The notes: generated by a model from the letters alone, not told the origin. DNA of 64,000 nucleotides from Salinicola endophyticus (GCF_040536835.1 NZ_CP159578.1:1860001-1924000), one strand, 5' to 3'; positions 26,088 to 35,304 are shown, counted from the first letter of the stretch. Translations and numbers: made by a program.

Positions 26088-27347
26088 TCAGACGGTGAAG
26101 TCGGGCAGCTTGCGTGCGACCCGAACCTTCTCCAGCTTGGCCACCTTGGGTAGGCCATTCTCGAACGGCGGGAAGTCTTCGCCCTGGATCAGCGGGGCCA
26201 GATAGCGGCGCCCGGCTTCGCTGATGTGCAGGCCATCCTCGCTGATGTAGTCGCGCGGCATGAACTTCTCATGGTTGGCGATCTCGGCCAGCGGGGCCGC
26301 CTCGATCTGCCATTCGTAAGGGCTCTCGGAGACACGCTTGATCGCCGGCATCATCGCATTCTGACCGTCGAGCGCCAGCTCCACCGCGACCTTGCCCACG
26401 GCGTAGGCCTGCTCGACGTCGGTACGCGAGGCGATATGCCGCGCGGCGCGCTGCAGGTAGTCGGCCACCGCCCAGTGATACTTGTAGCCGAGATCCGCCT
26501 TGACCATCCCGGCCAGGGTCGGCGCCACGCCGCCGAGCTGCTTGTGGCCGAAGGCGTCGGTGCTGCCGGCATCGGCGAGGAAGGTGCCGTCGGCGTACTG
26601 GGCGCCTTCGGAGATCACGATCACGCAGAAGCCGTGGCGCTTCACCGCCTCATCGATGCGCGCCATGACCGCGGCGCGGTCGAAGGCGATCTCGGGGAAG
26701 ATGATCACGTGCGGCGCCTGCTCGGCACTCTCGCCGGCCAGGGCCCCGGCCGCCGCGATCCAGCCGGCATGGCGGCCCATGACTTCGAAGATGAACACCT
26801 TGGTCGAGGTGGCGCACATCGATTCGATATCCAGCGCCGCTTCGCGGGTGGAGGTAGCAACGTACTTGGCCACGCTGCCGAACCCGGGGGAGTTGTCGGT
26901 GATCGGCAGATCGTTGTCGACCGTCTTGGGTACGTGGATGGCGGTGAGCGGATAGCCCATCTTCTCGGAGAGCTGCGATACCTTGAGGCAGGTGTCGGCG
27001 CTATCACCGCCGCCGTTATAGAAGAAGTAACGGATATCGTGGGCCTTGAACACCTCGATCAGGCGCTCGTACTCGGCACGGTGGCTCTCGATCGACTTCA
27101 GCTTGTAACGGCAGGAGCCGAAGGCGCCGCCCGGCGTGTGGCGCAGCGCGGCGATGGCTTCGTCGCTCTCCTGGTTGGTGTCGATCAGGTCTTCGGTGAG
27201 GGCGCCAATGATGCCGTTATGGCCGGCATAGACGTGCCCGATGCGGTCGGCATGGCGGCGGCAGGCTTCGATCACACCACAGGCGCTGGCGTTGATGACG
27301 GCGGTGACGCCACCGGACTGGGCGTAAAAGGCATTGTGCTTGGCCAT
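26088..27347 (-). CDS. 6-phosphofructokinase, lysine-type (probably PPi-dependent)
   Basis: 419 aa from ATG 27347; an upstream in-frame ATG adds a 60-residue Arg/Pro-rich stretch unlike the family. GGVTAVINAS at 12-21 is the phosphate donor loop. GGGDSADT is at 112-119. PKTVDND at 140-146 has Lys where ATP-dependent enzymes have Gly; in this family that Lys, with an Asp in the GGD[D/G]S-type loop, blocks ATP and favours pyrophosphate. MGRHAGW (190-196) binds fructose 6-phosphate. The reaction phosphorylates F6P reversibly to F1,6P2. The donor should be tested because the donor loop reads GGGDS here rather than GGDDS. It is monocistronic. Confidence 0.9.
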   Translation of the reverse strand: MAKHNAFYAQSGGVTAVINASACGVIEACRRHADRIGHVYAGHNGIIGALTEDLIDTNQESDEAIAALRHTPGGAFGSCRYKLKSIESHRAEYERLIEVFKAHDIRYFFYNGGGDSADTCLKVSQLSEKMGYPLTAIHVPKTVDNDLPITDNSPGFGSVAKYVATSTREAALDIESMCATSTKVFIFEVMGRHAGWIAAAGALAGESAEQAPHVIIFPEIAFDRAAVMARIDEAVKRHGFCVIVISEGAQYADGTFLADAGSTDAFGHKQLGGVAPTLAGMVKADLGYKYHWAVADYLQRAARHIASRTDVEQAYAVGKVAVELALDGQNAMMPAIKRVSESPYEWQIEAAPLAEIANHEKFMPRDYISEDGLHISEAGRRYLAPLIQGEDFPPFENGLPKVAKLEKVRVARKLPDFTV

Positions 27348-27775
27348 ATCGGCTCTCATCTCCTGGGATTGATATCTCATGCACGGCGTCGCGCCGGCCT
27401 GGCGCAGCGGGGCGGCGCCATCCATGGCGCCGCCGAATCGAGCCGTGCGACGCCCACGTCGACGGGCGCAGCGCGGCCGCGAAGGGCAAGTGTCGGGGGT
27501 GCGAGTCTCGGTTGCGCGGCCAAGCATAGCCGAAAGGCCAAGGGCTGTTAATACGAGGCACTGGTCACCGCGGCGGTCATTTTTCTGGGCCGCACGGTGA
27601 GGGAGAGGATGAGAGGCGGGGGAAGCGCCGAACGCGCGCGGCTGCAGGGGGGCGCACGCGGCCCTGGGGCGGGGCGCTCTGTGGTTCGCCCGCTGCCGGC
27701 ATGCTAGGCTCGCCGCTTCGTCATCGCGGCCATGGCGGTCGCTGTCATCGCGTCAATCGTCCCGAGGGAGAGGGC
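27348..27775. other. Divergent intergenic region (phosphofructokinase / mpl)
   Basis: 428 bp. The only clear signal is a minus-strand promoter: TTAACA (27546-27551), 17-nt spacer, TATGCT (27523-27528), serving the phosphofructokinase gene with a leader of about 170 nt. The mpl side has no recognisable promoter but a fine ribosome site (GAGGGAGAGGGC). The leader contains no convincing ORF or riboswitch motif. Confidence 0.45.
27523..27551 (-). promoter_or_regulatory. Putative sigma70 promoter of phosphofructokinase gene
   Basis: TTAACA-N17-TATGCT on the minus strand, five of six and four of six matches to the -35 and -10 consensus. Confidence 0.5.
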
Positions 27776-29143
27776 ATGCACGTTCACGTTCTGGGCATCT
27801 GCGGCACCTTCATGGGTAGTCTGGCCCGTCTGGCCAAGGCGCTCGGGCATCGGGTGACTGGCTCCGACGCCAACGTCTATCCGCCGATGAGTCACCAGCT
27901 GGAGGAGGCCGGGATCCAGTTGAGTGAGGGCTATCGCGCCGACAATCTGTTCCCGAGGCCCGATCTGGTGGTCGTCGGCAACGCCCTGTCGCGCGGCAAT
28001 CCGGAAGTCGAGGCGCTGCTCAATGCGCGTATCCCCTATGTCTCCGGGCCGCAGTGGCTGGCCCAGTACGTGCTCGGCGGGCGCCCGGTGGTGGCGGTGG
28101 CCGGTACCCATGGCAAGACCACCACGGCCAGCCTGCTGGCGTGGATTCTCGAGGCCGCCGGTCTCGAGCCGGGCTTTCTGATCGGGGGTGTGCCGCGCAA
28201 CTTCGGCGTCTCCTCGCGGCTGGGCGGCGATGCTACGCCCTTCGTGATCGAGGCCGACGAGTACGACACCGCTTTCTTCGACAAGCGCTCGAAGTTCGTG
28301 CACTACCACCCGGATGTCGCGGTTCTCAACAATCTCGAGTTCGATCACGCGGATATCTTCGAGGATCTGGCGGCGATAGAGCGCCAGTTCCACCATTTCG
28401 TGCGTACCGTACCCGGCGATGGCCGGCTGATCGTGGCCGCCGGCGAGCCCGCCCTGGAGCGGGTGCTGGCGCGCGGCTGCTGGACCCCGGTGGAGCGGGT
28501 CGGCACGCTGCCGGAGAGCGTCTGGCGGCTGGTGCTGGATTCCGACGACAGCCGCGCCTTCGCCCTCGAGCATGCCGGTGAGCGCTACCCGGTGAGCTGG
28601 GCGATGAGCGGCAGCCACAATGCCGCCAATGCCGCCGCCGCGGTGGCGGCAGCGAGCCATTTCGGGGTGGCGCCGGCAGTTGCATGCCGTGCACTGGCCG
28701 ATTTCCTGGCGCCCAAGCGGCGCCAGGAGCTGCGCGGCAGCGTCGCTGGTATCCAGGTGATCGACGACTTCGCCCACCACCCCACGGCGATCGCGCTGAC
28801 CCTGGAGGGGCTGGCGCGGGATCATCATGGCGGGCGGCTGCTGGCGGTGATCGAGCCGCGCTCCAACACCATGCGTCAGGGCACCATGAAGTCGCGCCTG
28901 GCTGAGAGCGTGGCCTTGGCCGAGGCGGTCTGGTGGTATCAGCCGCCGGGGCTGGACTGGTCGCTGAGCGAGGTGGTAGCGGGGCATGCCGGTAGCCGCG
29001 TGGCGACCGACCTGGAAACGCTGGTTGGTGAGGTGGCGGCTGCGGCACGCCCGGGCGATCGCATCGTGGTCATGTCCAACGGCGGCTTCGGCGGCATTCA
29101 CGCCAAGCTGCTCGCGGCGCTGGAGGTGCAGCATGCAGAGTGA
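27776..29143 (+). CDS. mpl: UDP-N-acetylmuramate:L-Ala-gamma-D-Glu-meso-DAP ligase
   Basis: 455 aa Mur-ligase family member that recycles murein tripeptide onto UDP-MurNAc. ATG 27776 has GAGGGAGAGGGC just upstream. MHVHVLGICGTFMGSLA is the Mpl-type N-terminus. The ATP loop AGTHGKTTT is at 109-117. EADEYDTAFFDKRSKF, NLEFDHADIFEDL and DDFAHHPTAI follow, all family hallmarks. The final helices end in VMSNGGFGGIHAKLL. It overlaps the ubiX start by 11 bp, an arrangement known from other gammaproteobacteria. Confidence 0.96.
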   Translation: MHVHVLGICGTFMGSLARLAKALGHRVTGSDANVYPPMSHQLEEAGIQLSEGYRADNLFPRPDLVVVGNALSRGNPEVEALLNARIPYVSGPQWLAQYVLGGRPVVAVAGTHGKTTTASLLAWILEAAGLEPGFLIGGVPRNFGVSSRLGGDATPFVIEADEYDTAFFDKRSKFVHYHPDVAVLNNLEFDHADIFEDLAAIERQFHHFVRTVPGDGRLIVAAGEPALERVLARGCWTPVERVGTLPESVWRLVLDSDDSRAFALEHAGERYPVSWAMSGSHNAANAAAAVAAASHFGVAPAVACRALADFLAPKRRQELRGSVAGIQVIDDFAHHPTAIALTLEGLARDHHGGRLLAVIEPRSNTMRQGTMKSRLAESVALAEAVWWYQPPGLDWSLSEVVAGHAGSRVATDLETLVGEVAAAARPGDRIVVMSNGGFGGIHAKLLAALEVQHAE

Positions 29144-29753
29144 TGCCCCGCACGGTGGGCCGGTGGCGGTGGCGCTGACCGGCGCCTCGGGCGCCCAGTA
29201 CGGGCTGCGCCTGATCGAGTGTCTGGTCGCCGCCGGGCAGCCGCTCTATGTGATGATCTCCAAGGCCGCGCACCGGGTGATCGCGATCGAGACCGAACTC
29301 GATTTGCCGGCCCAGCCGGAGCGCCTGGCCGCGGCGCTGAGCGAGCGCTTCGGCGCGGAAGCGGGGCAGATCCGCTGCTTCGGGCGCGAGGATTGGTTGG
29401 CGCCGGTGGCCTCCGGCTCCGGCGACTGGCGCGCGCTGGTGGTCTGCCCCTGCTCCACCGGTACGCTATCGGCGATCGCCTGTGGCGCCAGTGACAATCT
29501 GATCGAGCGTGCGGCGGACGTGGCGCTCAAGGAGCGTCGCCCGCTGATCGTGGTGCCGCGGGAGATGCCGCTGTCGCAGATCCATCTCGAGAACATGCTG
29601 ACGCTGACGCGGATGGGGGCGGTGGTCATGCCGGCTGCGCCCGGGTTCTATCATCGCCCGCAGAGCGTCGCCGACATGGTCGACTTCGTGGTCGCGCGGA
29701 TGCTCGCCCAGCTCGGCCTCCCCCAGCGCCTGATGCCGAGTTGGGGCGAGTAG
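29133..29753 (+). CDS. ubiX: Flavin prenyltransferase UbiX
   Basis: 206 aa. It makes the prenylated FMN cofactor of the UbiD decarboxylase for ubiquinone synthesis. ATG 29133 lies inside the end of mpl and has GGAGGTGCAGC before it. GASGAQYG at 17-24 binds FMN phosphate. Further motifs: VVCPCSTGTLSAIACG, SDNLIERAADVALKERRPL, VPREMPLSQIHLENML and AAPGFYHRP. Length is as expected. The gene ends facing the DedA-PAP2 gene with only 28 bp between. Confidence 0.96.
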   Translation: MQSDAPHGGPVAVALTGASGAQYGLRLIECLVAAGQPLYVMISKAAHRVIAIETELDLPAQPERLAAALSERFGAEAGQIRCFGREDWLAPVASGSGDWRALVVCPCSTGTLSAIACGASDNLIERAADVALKERRPLIVVPREMPLSQIHLENMLTLTRMGAVVMPAAPGFYHRPQSVADMVDFVVARMLAQLGLPQRLMPSWGE

Positions 29754-29764
29754 GCCACCCTTCA

Positions 29765-29790
29765 TACCGGTTGGTACCGGCCTATACCGG
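29765..29790. repeat. Three TACCGG units in exact 10-bp phase
   Basis: TACCGG at 29765, 29775 and 29785, in the gap and last codons between ubiX and the DedA-PAP2 gene. Adjacent units can also fold as CCGGT-TGGT-ACCGG. It may be a termination structure. Confidence 0.5.
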
Positions 29791-31188
29791 CGGGAACAGC
29801 AGCACGCGCGCCGTCTCCAGGACCAGCGACGCCAGCGCCAGCCATGGCCAGGGCGGCATCGCCAGGTCCGGGCGCTGCCAGCGCTGATAGCTGATGCGGG
29901 TCAGCGCGCACACGATCAGCCCGAGCAGGGCGCCACCGATCAGATCGCTGGCCCAGTGCACACCGATCACCAGCCGCGACAGCGCCATGGGCGTGCACAC
30001 CAGGATGCCGGCCCAGTAGGCGTAGGCGCGGTAGCGCAGCGGCATCACCTGAGCGGCGAAAGCGGCGGTCAGCCCCACCACCACCACGCTGGTAGAGGTG
30101 TGGGCGCTGGGGTAGGACATCGATCCGGTGAGGTAGTCCGGCGTGTCCGGTCGCGCGCGTCCGGCCAGGGCCTTGAACAGGGTGTTGGCCACGGCCACCG
30201 CGACCAGCGCGCCGGCCAGATGCAGCAGCGCGGCGAAACGCCGGGCCCAGGCCAGCCACAGCAGCCACGGTGCCATCAACAGCGTGATGCCGAGTGCGTC
30301 ACCGATCTTGGCCAGCGTCTCGCTGGTACCCAGCAGCCACTGATGCTGAAGCATCGCCGCCAGCGCGTGGATCTGACGATCCATCGGCAGCGGGCCGTGG
30401 TGAATCAGCACCCAGGTGGTCCAGGCGACCAGCGCGATCAGGCTGGTCAGCAAAAGCGAGAGCGAGGCCAGCGGGAACTCGCTTGCTGGGGGCGGCGAGC
30501 GCAGCGCGCGCCACAGGCGCCCGCAGGCCGGGTGGCGCTGCTGGTAGCCCTCGAGCCAGCGGTGCAGGCGGCCCTGGCCGCTCAGCTGGTAGCGGAACCA
30601 GGAGAACAGCACCCCCAGGGCGAGCAGCGAGAGCGACAGCACCAGCAGCCAGTGTTCGGCCTCCGGCGGCAGCTTCATCAGCTCGCTCCAGGAGCGCCCC
30701 AGCCAGTAGCCCGGCAGCAGATAGACCGGTGCCCAGACGCACGCCGAGATCGCGTTGACCAACGCGAAGCGTCGGCTGGACATCGACAGCATGCCCGCCA
30801 CCAGCGGCACGAACGGCCGCACCGGGCCGACGAAGCGGCCGATCACCACCGACATCGTGCCGTGACGCTGGAAGAAGTCGATACCGCCCCCGAGCCACTC
30901 CGGGTGGCGGTCGAGCGGCCACCAGCCGGGGATGCGCGTGCGTTGCGAGCGCCCCAGCCAGAAACTCAGGTTGTCGCCGGCGAATGCGCCCAGGGTGCCG
31001 GCGATTAGCACCAGGGCGATCGACATGTCGGCATGGCCGGCGAGACTGGCGGCGGCGCCGAGCAGGACCACGCCGGGCACGACGATACCCACTACCGCCA
31101 GCGATTCGAGCAGTGCCACGCCGGCGATGATCAGCAGTAGCAGGGTGGGTGACGGGGAGAGCGAGTAGAGCCAGTGGGTGAAATTCAA
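29782..31188 (-). CDS. DedA family / PAP2 phosphatase fusion membrane protein
   Basis: 468 aa. Residues 1-200 are a DedA/SNARE-associated domain with GDNLSFWLGR (71-80) and GRFVGPVRPFVP (117-128). Residues about 240-440 are a PAP2 lipid-phosphatase domain with the three motifs K339-R346-P347 (KALAGRARPD), PSAH (360-363), and SR...H...D (404, 405, 411, 415); active residues are all present. DedA proteins recycle undecaprenyl phosphate carriers and PAP2 enzymes dephosphorylate the pyrophosphate, so the fusion suits undecaprenyl pyrophosphate recycling or lipid remodelling. It is the last gene of a three-gene operon, starting 4 bp inside its neighbour (ATGA). Confidence 0.92.
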   Translation of the reverse strand: MNFTHWLYSLSPSPTLLLLIIAGVALLESLAVVGIVVPGVVLLGAAASLAGHADMSIALVLIAGTLGAFAGDNLSFWLGRSQRTRIPGWWPLDRHPEWLGGGIDFFQRHGTMSVVIGRFVGPVRPFVPLVAGMLSMSSRRFALVNAISACVWAPVYLLPGYWLGRSWSELMKLPPEAEHWLLVLSLSLLALGVLFSWFRYQLSGQGRLHRWLEGYQQRHPACGRLWRALRSPPPASEFPLASLSLLLTSLIALVAWTTWVLIHHGPLPMDRQIHALAAMLQHQWLLGTSETLAKIGDALGITLLMAPWLLWLAWARRFAALLHLAGALVAVAVANTLFKALAGRARPDTPDYLTGSMSYPSAHTSTSVVVVGLTAAFAAQVMPLRYRAYAYWAGILVCTPMALSRLVIGVHWASDLIGGALLGLIVCALTRISYQRWQRPDLAMPPWPWLALASLVLETARVLLFPPV

Positions 31189-32105
31189 GCGAGCGGTTCC
31201 AGCAGTTTGGTGGCGGCGTTGTCGAGCCGGGTCAGGAAGTGTGCCGTGGCTTCGCCGGGTTGGAGCATGCAGACGCGGCTGAAGCTCTCCAGCGGGCCGG
31301 TCTCCGGACGCGATATGGTGGCCACGGTGGCGGCCAGCCGGCGGCCTGCGGCCAGGGCGCCGCTCTCGCCAGCATTGGGCAGTATCAGACAGAAAACGTT
31401 CTCGCGGTACTCGCCCAGCAGGTCGCTATGGCGGCTGTCGTTGACCACTGCGTGGCTGAAGGCGTGAGAGAGTGCCTCGCGCAGCTCGGTGCCGAACTGG
31501 TCATCGGCCTGATCGATCTGGGGCACGTAGAGCACCAGTACGCTGAGCGGCCGGCCCAGCGCCTGTGCGCGCGCTATCTCGACTGCCAGGCTGCGTTGCA
31601 GTGCCTGACGCGGCAGCTTGGGGTCGCGGCGCCAGTGTGGCAGGCGCAGCGCTCGGCGGCGGCGGGCGTCGAGGCTGCTCAATACCAGGGCGGCGCTGAG
31701 TGCCAGCCACCAGCCCATGCTGAGGGTCAACAGCGATACATGCGTGCCCCCCAGCAACAGTGTCCAGGCGGGCACCAGGGCGATATTGAGCAGTACCGCC
31801 AGGGGGAGTGACAGCACCAGCAGGCTGACCACCGTCGGTAGCCCCAGCCACAGCATGCCGTTGACGCAGCCGGGCGCTTCGATGGCAAACAGGGTCAACG
31901 CCCCGACCAGCATCAGGTAGTCGGCCAACGCCGGGCGCAGCCGGCCCAGCCACTGCAGTGGCAGTGACACCAATAGCCCGCAGGCGAGCAGCGCCGGGGG
32001 CAGAATGAGGTCGTAGTGGCGCATCAGGTAGTGCCACAGTGCCAGCCCGGTGAACATTGCCAGTGCCAGCAGCTGGGCGGCCAGCTTGTAGCGGCTTATG
32101 CCCAT
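31185..32105 (-). CDS. Membrane protein with motif-less GGDEF-like domain (A)
   Basis: 306 aa. The first 150 residues are hydrophobic, with about five membrane helices. A basic linker (DARRRRALRLPHWRRD) follows, then a cytoplasmic domain 165-306 with GGDEF-like order: a start LQRSLAVEIARAQALGRPLSVLVLYV, a helix, and the beta-hairpin region where a diguanylate cyclase has GGDEF reads LLGEYRENVFCLILPN. The catalytic motif is absent, so it should not make c-di-GMP. It could be a receptor or a structural partner. It overlaps its upstream neighbour by 10 bp. The GGDEF link is a weak-similarity judgement by eye. Confidence 0.7.
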   Translation of the reverse strand: MGISRYKLAAQLLALAMFTGLALWHYLMRHYDLILPPALLACGLLVSLPLQWLGRLRPALADYLMLVGALTLFAIEAPGCVNGMLWLGLPTVVSLLVLSLPLAVLLNIALVPAWTLLLGGTHVSLLTLSMGWWLALSAALVLSSLDARRRRALRLPHWRRDPKLPRQALQRSLAVEIARAQALGRPLSVLVLYVPQIDQADDQFGTELREALSHAFSHAVVNDSRHSDLLGEYRENVFCLILPNAGESGALAAGRRLAATVATISRPETGPLESFSRVCMLQPGEATAHFLTRLDNAATKLLEPLA

Positions 32106-32923
32106 GGCTGCGTCTCGCGACGGTGGCTGGTGCGTTTTGTGCGGTAGCGCGCGAAGCGGTCGCCGAGCTGGGGTAACGGCGTGTGCGATACGATGCGATG
32201 GGGAGCGATGGCGTGCTGTAGCTGGTGGCGGCGCTGCTCTGCCAGCTTGTCGTCGTTGGCCACCAGCAGGACTGCGATGCCGTAGTCGTTGAGCCGGTAG
32301 GCGCGCTCGTACAGCGCCAGCTGGTCATATAGCAGGCGACTGAGCTCGTGCATGTCACTGGGCGTGGAGTGGGCGCAGCCGAATATCACCACCTCGCCGT
32401 AGAGCGATTCGCGCTCCACCCGGCGCTGCTCGTGACGCGCATCGGCGTCCAGCATCGACGGTGGCAGCAGCCATTGGGCGCCCTGGCGATTGAGCAGCGG
32501 CCGGGTCCGTAGGCGCTGCTCCTGGGCCAGCAGCCAGACGATGACCAGCGACGTCGCGGCCAGCAGCGTGGCCGGGAGCGAGAAGTGCCGGGCGATGAAC
32601 GTCACGCCGAGGACGAAGGCGACCAGGTTGAGTGCCAGTCCCACGCGTCCTTTCAGCGGCTGCAGGCACAGCGGCAGCATCCAGATCCAGGGCAGGGTCG
32701 TCGGGTGGCCGGTGGCGAGAAGTATCACCGCCAGCGTGGCGGCCGCCGGGGCGATCCAGCAGCTGCTGCGCGCACCGCAGGCGAGCGTGACGAGCAATGC
32801 CACGGCACCGCTCCAGGCGATCAGCCGCACACCCCCCTCGGTGAACGCCCCCGTGGCGGCGGCAGCTACCACGCAGGCGAGAGTCAGCGCCGTTGTCCCG
32901 GGGCTTTTGTACTTGCTTGGCAT
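32096..32923 (-). CDS. Membrane protein with motif-less GGDEF-like domain (B)
   Basis: 275 aa. About five membrane helices (15-150), then a soluble C-terminal half. Its YGEVVIFGCAH strand and RLNDYGIAVLLVANDD hairpin occupy the same places as LSVLVLYV and EYRENVFCLILPN in the next gene, so the two look like divergent paralogues of a degenerate GGDEF fold. ATG 32923 has no ribosome site. A TATAAG -10 box (32929-32934) is only 5 nt upstream, which suggests a leaderless message. The function is unknown; co-transcription with the DedA-PAP2 gene suggests an envelope role. Confidence 0.65.
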   Translation of the reverse strand: MPSKYKSPGTTALTLACVVAAAATGAFTEGGVRLIAWSGAVALLVTLACGARSSCWIAPAAATLAVILLATGHPTTLPWIWMLPLCLQPLKGRVGLALNLVAFVLGVTFIARHFSLPATLLAATSLVIVWLLAQEQRLRTRPLLNRQGAQWLLPPSMLDADARHEQRRVERESLYGEVVIFGCAHSTPSDMHELSRLLYDQLALYERAYRLNDYGIAVLLVANDDKLAEQRRHQLQHAIAPHRIVSHTPLPQLGDRFARYRTKRTSHRRETQPWA

Positions 32924-33281
32924 GGTGGCTTATATTGGGCCGATGGTTCTGCGTGGTTCGGAACGCCGTCTGGTCTCTGCGCAGACGACAGTCGGCATGG
33001 CGCGTGCCCTGGGGCGATGTCGCGCGCGGCCGTTGCCCCAGCGGGGCAGCGGCTTCCGTCGTGGGCGACGCGCTGCGCGCTCGAGCCCTGGCGGATTCCA
33101 TGCTGCAACTATCGCACGGGCTGTCACTGACCGTACACTGTGAATCACGATTCGAGACAAACTCTTGCCTGCAGCGGTTGCGGCCGGCCGAGCGCCGCCA
33201 GGCACCGTTGGGCGTGGCACGCCGGGGCGTTCGTGCCCCTGACGCCATCGTTGACCGGCACCCTTGAAGAGATACCACGTC
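32924..33281. other. Divergent intergenic region (membrane operon / proA)
   Basis: 358 bp. On the minus side, TATAAG at 32929-32934 is the only promoter-like signal; no good -35. On the plus side TTGACC (33251-33256) is too close to the proA start to be sure. An AT-richer patch, ACTGACCGTACACTGTGAATC, spans about 33126-33146. No gene is visible, though frames are open by GC bias. Confidence 0.35.
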
Positions 33282-34565
33282 ATGTCACACTCCGCGACCG
33301 ATAGCGTCGACGACATCCCGCTTTATATGCAGCGTCTCGGGGAGCGTGCCCGTGTCGCCAGCACCACGCTCCGAGCGCTCGACAGCGGGCGCAAGAATGC
33401 CGCGCTGGCGGCCATCGTGGCGCGGCTCGATGCGGCCCGCCCGGCGCTCGAAAGCGCCAACGCCGCCGATCTCGAGCGCGGCCGCGCGCGCGGGCTCAGC
33501 GAGCCGCTGCTCGACCGTCTGGCGCTGACGCCGGCACGCATCGACGCCATGCTCGCGGGCGCCCGTCAGGTCGCCGCGCTGCCCGACCCGGTGGGCGAGA
33601 TCGAGGGGCTACGCTACCAGCCCAGCGGCATCCAGGTGGGCCAGATGCGGGTGCCCCTCGGGGTGGTCGGGATCATCTATGAGTCGCGCCCCAACGTGAC
33701 CCTGGAAGCGGCCAGCCTGTGTCTGAAGTCCGGTAATGCCTGCATTCTGCGGGGTGGCTCCGAGGCCGCTGCCAGCAACGCCGCAATCGCGGCCTGCATC
33801 CGTGACGGCCTGCGCGATGCGGGCGTGAGCGAGGACGCGGTGCAGGTCGTGGAGACCACCGATCGCGCCGCAGTGGGCGAGCTGATCCGGCTCAGCGGCA
33901 GCGTCGACGTGATCATCCCGCGCGGCGGCAAGTCGCTGATCGCGCGTATCGCCGACGAGGCGACGGTGCCGGTGATCAAGCATCTCGACGGCGTTTGCCA
34001 TGTCTATATCGATGCCGCTGCCGACAGCGACAAGGCGGTGGCGATCGCCGACAACGCCAAGACCCAGCGCTACTCGCCGTGCAACGCCATGGAGACGCTG
34101 CTGGTCCACGTCGAGGCGGCGCCGCGGGTGTTGCCGCGACTGGCTGCCATCTACCGCGACAAGGGCGTGGAGATGCGCGGCTGTGCGCTGACCCGAGAGT
34201 GGATCGCCGACGCCGTGGCCGCCGACGAGGCGGACTGGGATGCCGAGTATCTGGCGCCGATCATCGCCATCCGCGTGGTCGAGGACTTCGCGCAGGCGGT
34301 GGCCCATATCAATCGCCATGGCTCGCAGCACACCGATGCCATCGTCACCGAGAGCGTGACCTTGGCGCGGCGCTTTCTCGCCGAGGTCGACTCGAGTTCG
34401 GTCCTGGTCAACGCCTCGACCCGCTTCGCCGACGGCTTCGAGTACGGTCTGGGGGCCGAGATCGGTATCTCCACCAACAAGCTGCACGCCCGCGGCCCGG
34501 TGGGGCTGGAGGGGTTGACCACCCGCAAGTACGTCGTCTTCGGCGATGGTCATGTGCGCCAGTGA
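33282..34565 (+). CDS. proA: Glutamate-5-semialdehyde dehydrogenase (gamma-glutamyl phosphate reductase)
   Basis: 427 aa. It reduces gamma-glutamyl phosphate to the semialdehyde for proline. Family motifs: [17 protein letters not shown] at 125-140, [13 protein letters not shown] at about 150-162, catalytic Cys267 in [14 protein letters not shown], and the C-terminal [19 protein letters not shown] 33282 is preceded by GAAGAGAT about ten bases away. It is followed after only 7 bp by nadD, the order also seen in relatives. proB is not in the window. Confidence 0.97.
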   Translation: MSHSATDSVDDIPLYMQRLGERARVASTTLRALDSGRKNAALAAIVARLDAARPALESANAADLERGRARGLSEPLLDRLALTPARIDAMLAGARQVAALPDPVGEIEGLRYQPSGIQVGQMRVPLGVVGIIYESRPNVTLEAASLCLKSGNACILRGGSEAAASNAAIAACIRDGLRDAGVSEDAVQVVETTDRAAVGELIRLSGSVDVIIPRGGKSLIARIADEATVPVIKHLDGVCHVYIDAAADSDKAVAIADNAKTQRYSPCNAMETLLVHVEAAPRVLPRLAAIYRDKGVEMRGCALTREWIADAVAADEADWDAEYLAPIIAIRVVEDFAQAVAHINRHGSQHTDAIVTESVTLARRFLAEVDSSSVLVNASTRFADGFEYGLGAEIGISTNKLHARGPVGLEGLTTRKYVVFGDGHVRQ

Positions 34566-34572
34566 CGCTGGT

Positions 34573-35256
34573 ATGAGCGGCCGGGCGCCGCGCATCGCGA
34601 TGCTCGGGGGCACCTTCGATCCGGTGCATCTGGGGCATCTGCGCAGTGCGGTCGAGTTGCGCGAGGCGCTGGCGCTGGATCGCGTGCACATGATTCCGGT
34701 GCATGTGCCGCCGCATCGCGCCGCGCCCGGTATCGCCGCTGGTGACCGCTTGGCGATGCTCGCTGCGGGCATCGGCGACACCCCGGGGCTGCTCGCGGAC
34801 GATCGCGAGATCCAGCGCAGCGGCCACTCCTTCTCGGTGGATACGCTGGCTTCGCTGCGCGCCGAGTACGGCGAGCAGGCGCGGCTGGTGATGGCCGTGG
34901 GGCACGACGCCTTCCTCGGCCTGCCGCGCTGGCATCAGTACCAGCGGCTGCTGTCGCTGGCGCATGTGGTGGTGCTCGACCGGCCCGACCATGCCGCGCC
35001 GCTGGCGCCTGAGCTGGCGCGGCTGATCGCCGGACGCGAAGTCGCCACCGCCGAGGCATTGATGAGTGCACCCGCGGGCGGGGTGCTCAGGCTCAGCCTG
35101 CCCAGCCGCATGGCGATCGCCGCCACCGAGGTGCGCCGCCGGTTGCAGTGTGGACAGAGCGTGCGCTACCTGCTGGCCGAGGCGACCGAGCGCTATATCG
35201 CCGCCCAGGGGCTCTATCGCGAGGTGAAGAGTGGCGCCGACGTCTCATCGGAGTAG
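34573..35256 (+). CDS. nadD: Nicotinate-nucleotide adenylyltransferase
   Basis: 227 aa. It adenylates nicotinate mononucleotide in NAD synthesis. GGTFDPVHLGH at 12-22 contains the nucleotidyltransferase HxGH. FSVDTLASLR and VGHDAFLGLPRWHQ follow, then the C-terminal AIAATEVRRRL, equivalent to the ISSTxIR motif. The start is ATG 34573, shortly after the proA stop; an in-frame ATG at 34546 would overlap proA. Next is rsfS after 48 bp. Confidence 0.95.
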   Translation: MSGRAPRIAMLGGTFDPVHLGHLRSAVELREALALDRVHMIPVHVPPHRAAPGIAAGDRLAMLAAGIGDTPGLLADDREIQRSGHSFSVDTLASLRAEYGEQARLVMAVGHDAFLGLPRWHQYQRLLSLAHVVVLDRPDHAAPLAPELARLIAGREVATAEALMSAPAGGVLRLSLPSRMAIAATEVRRRLQCGQSVRYLLAEATERYIAAQGLYREVKSGADVSSE

Positions 35257-35304
35257 AATGCGCGTTTCCCTGAATTCGGGGCAGCGATTCCCAAACGAGG
35301 AGCT

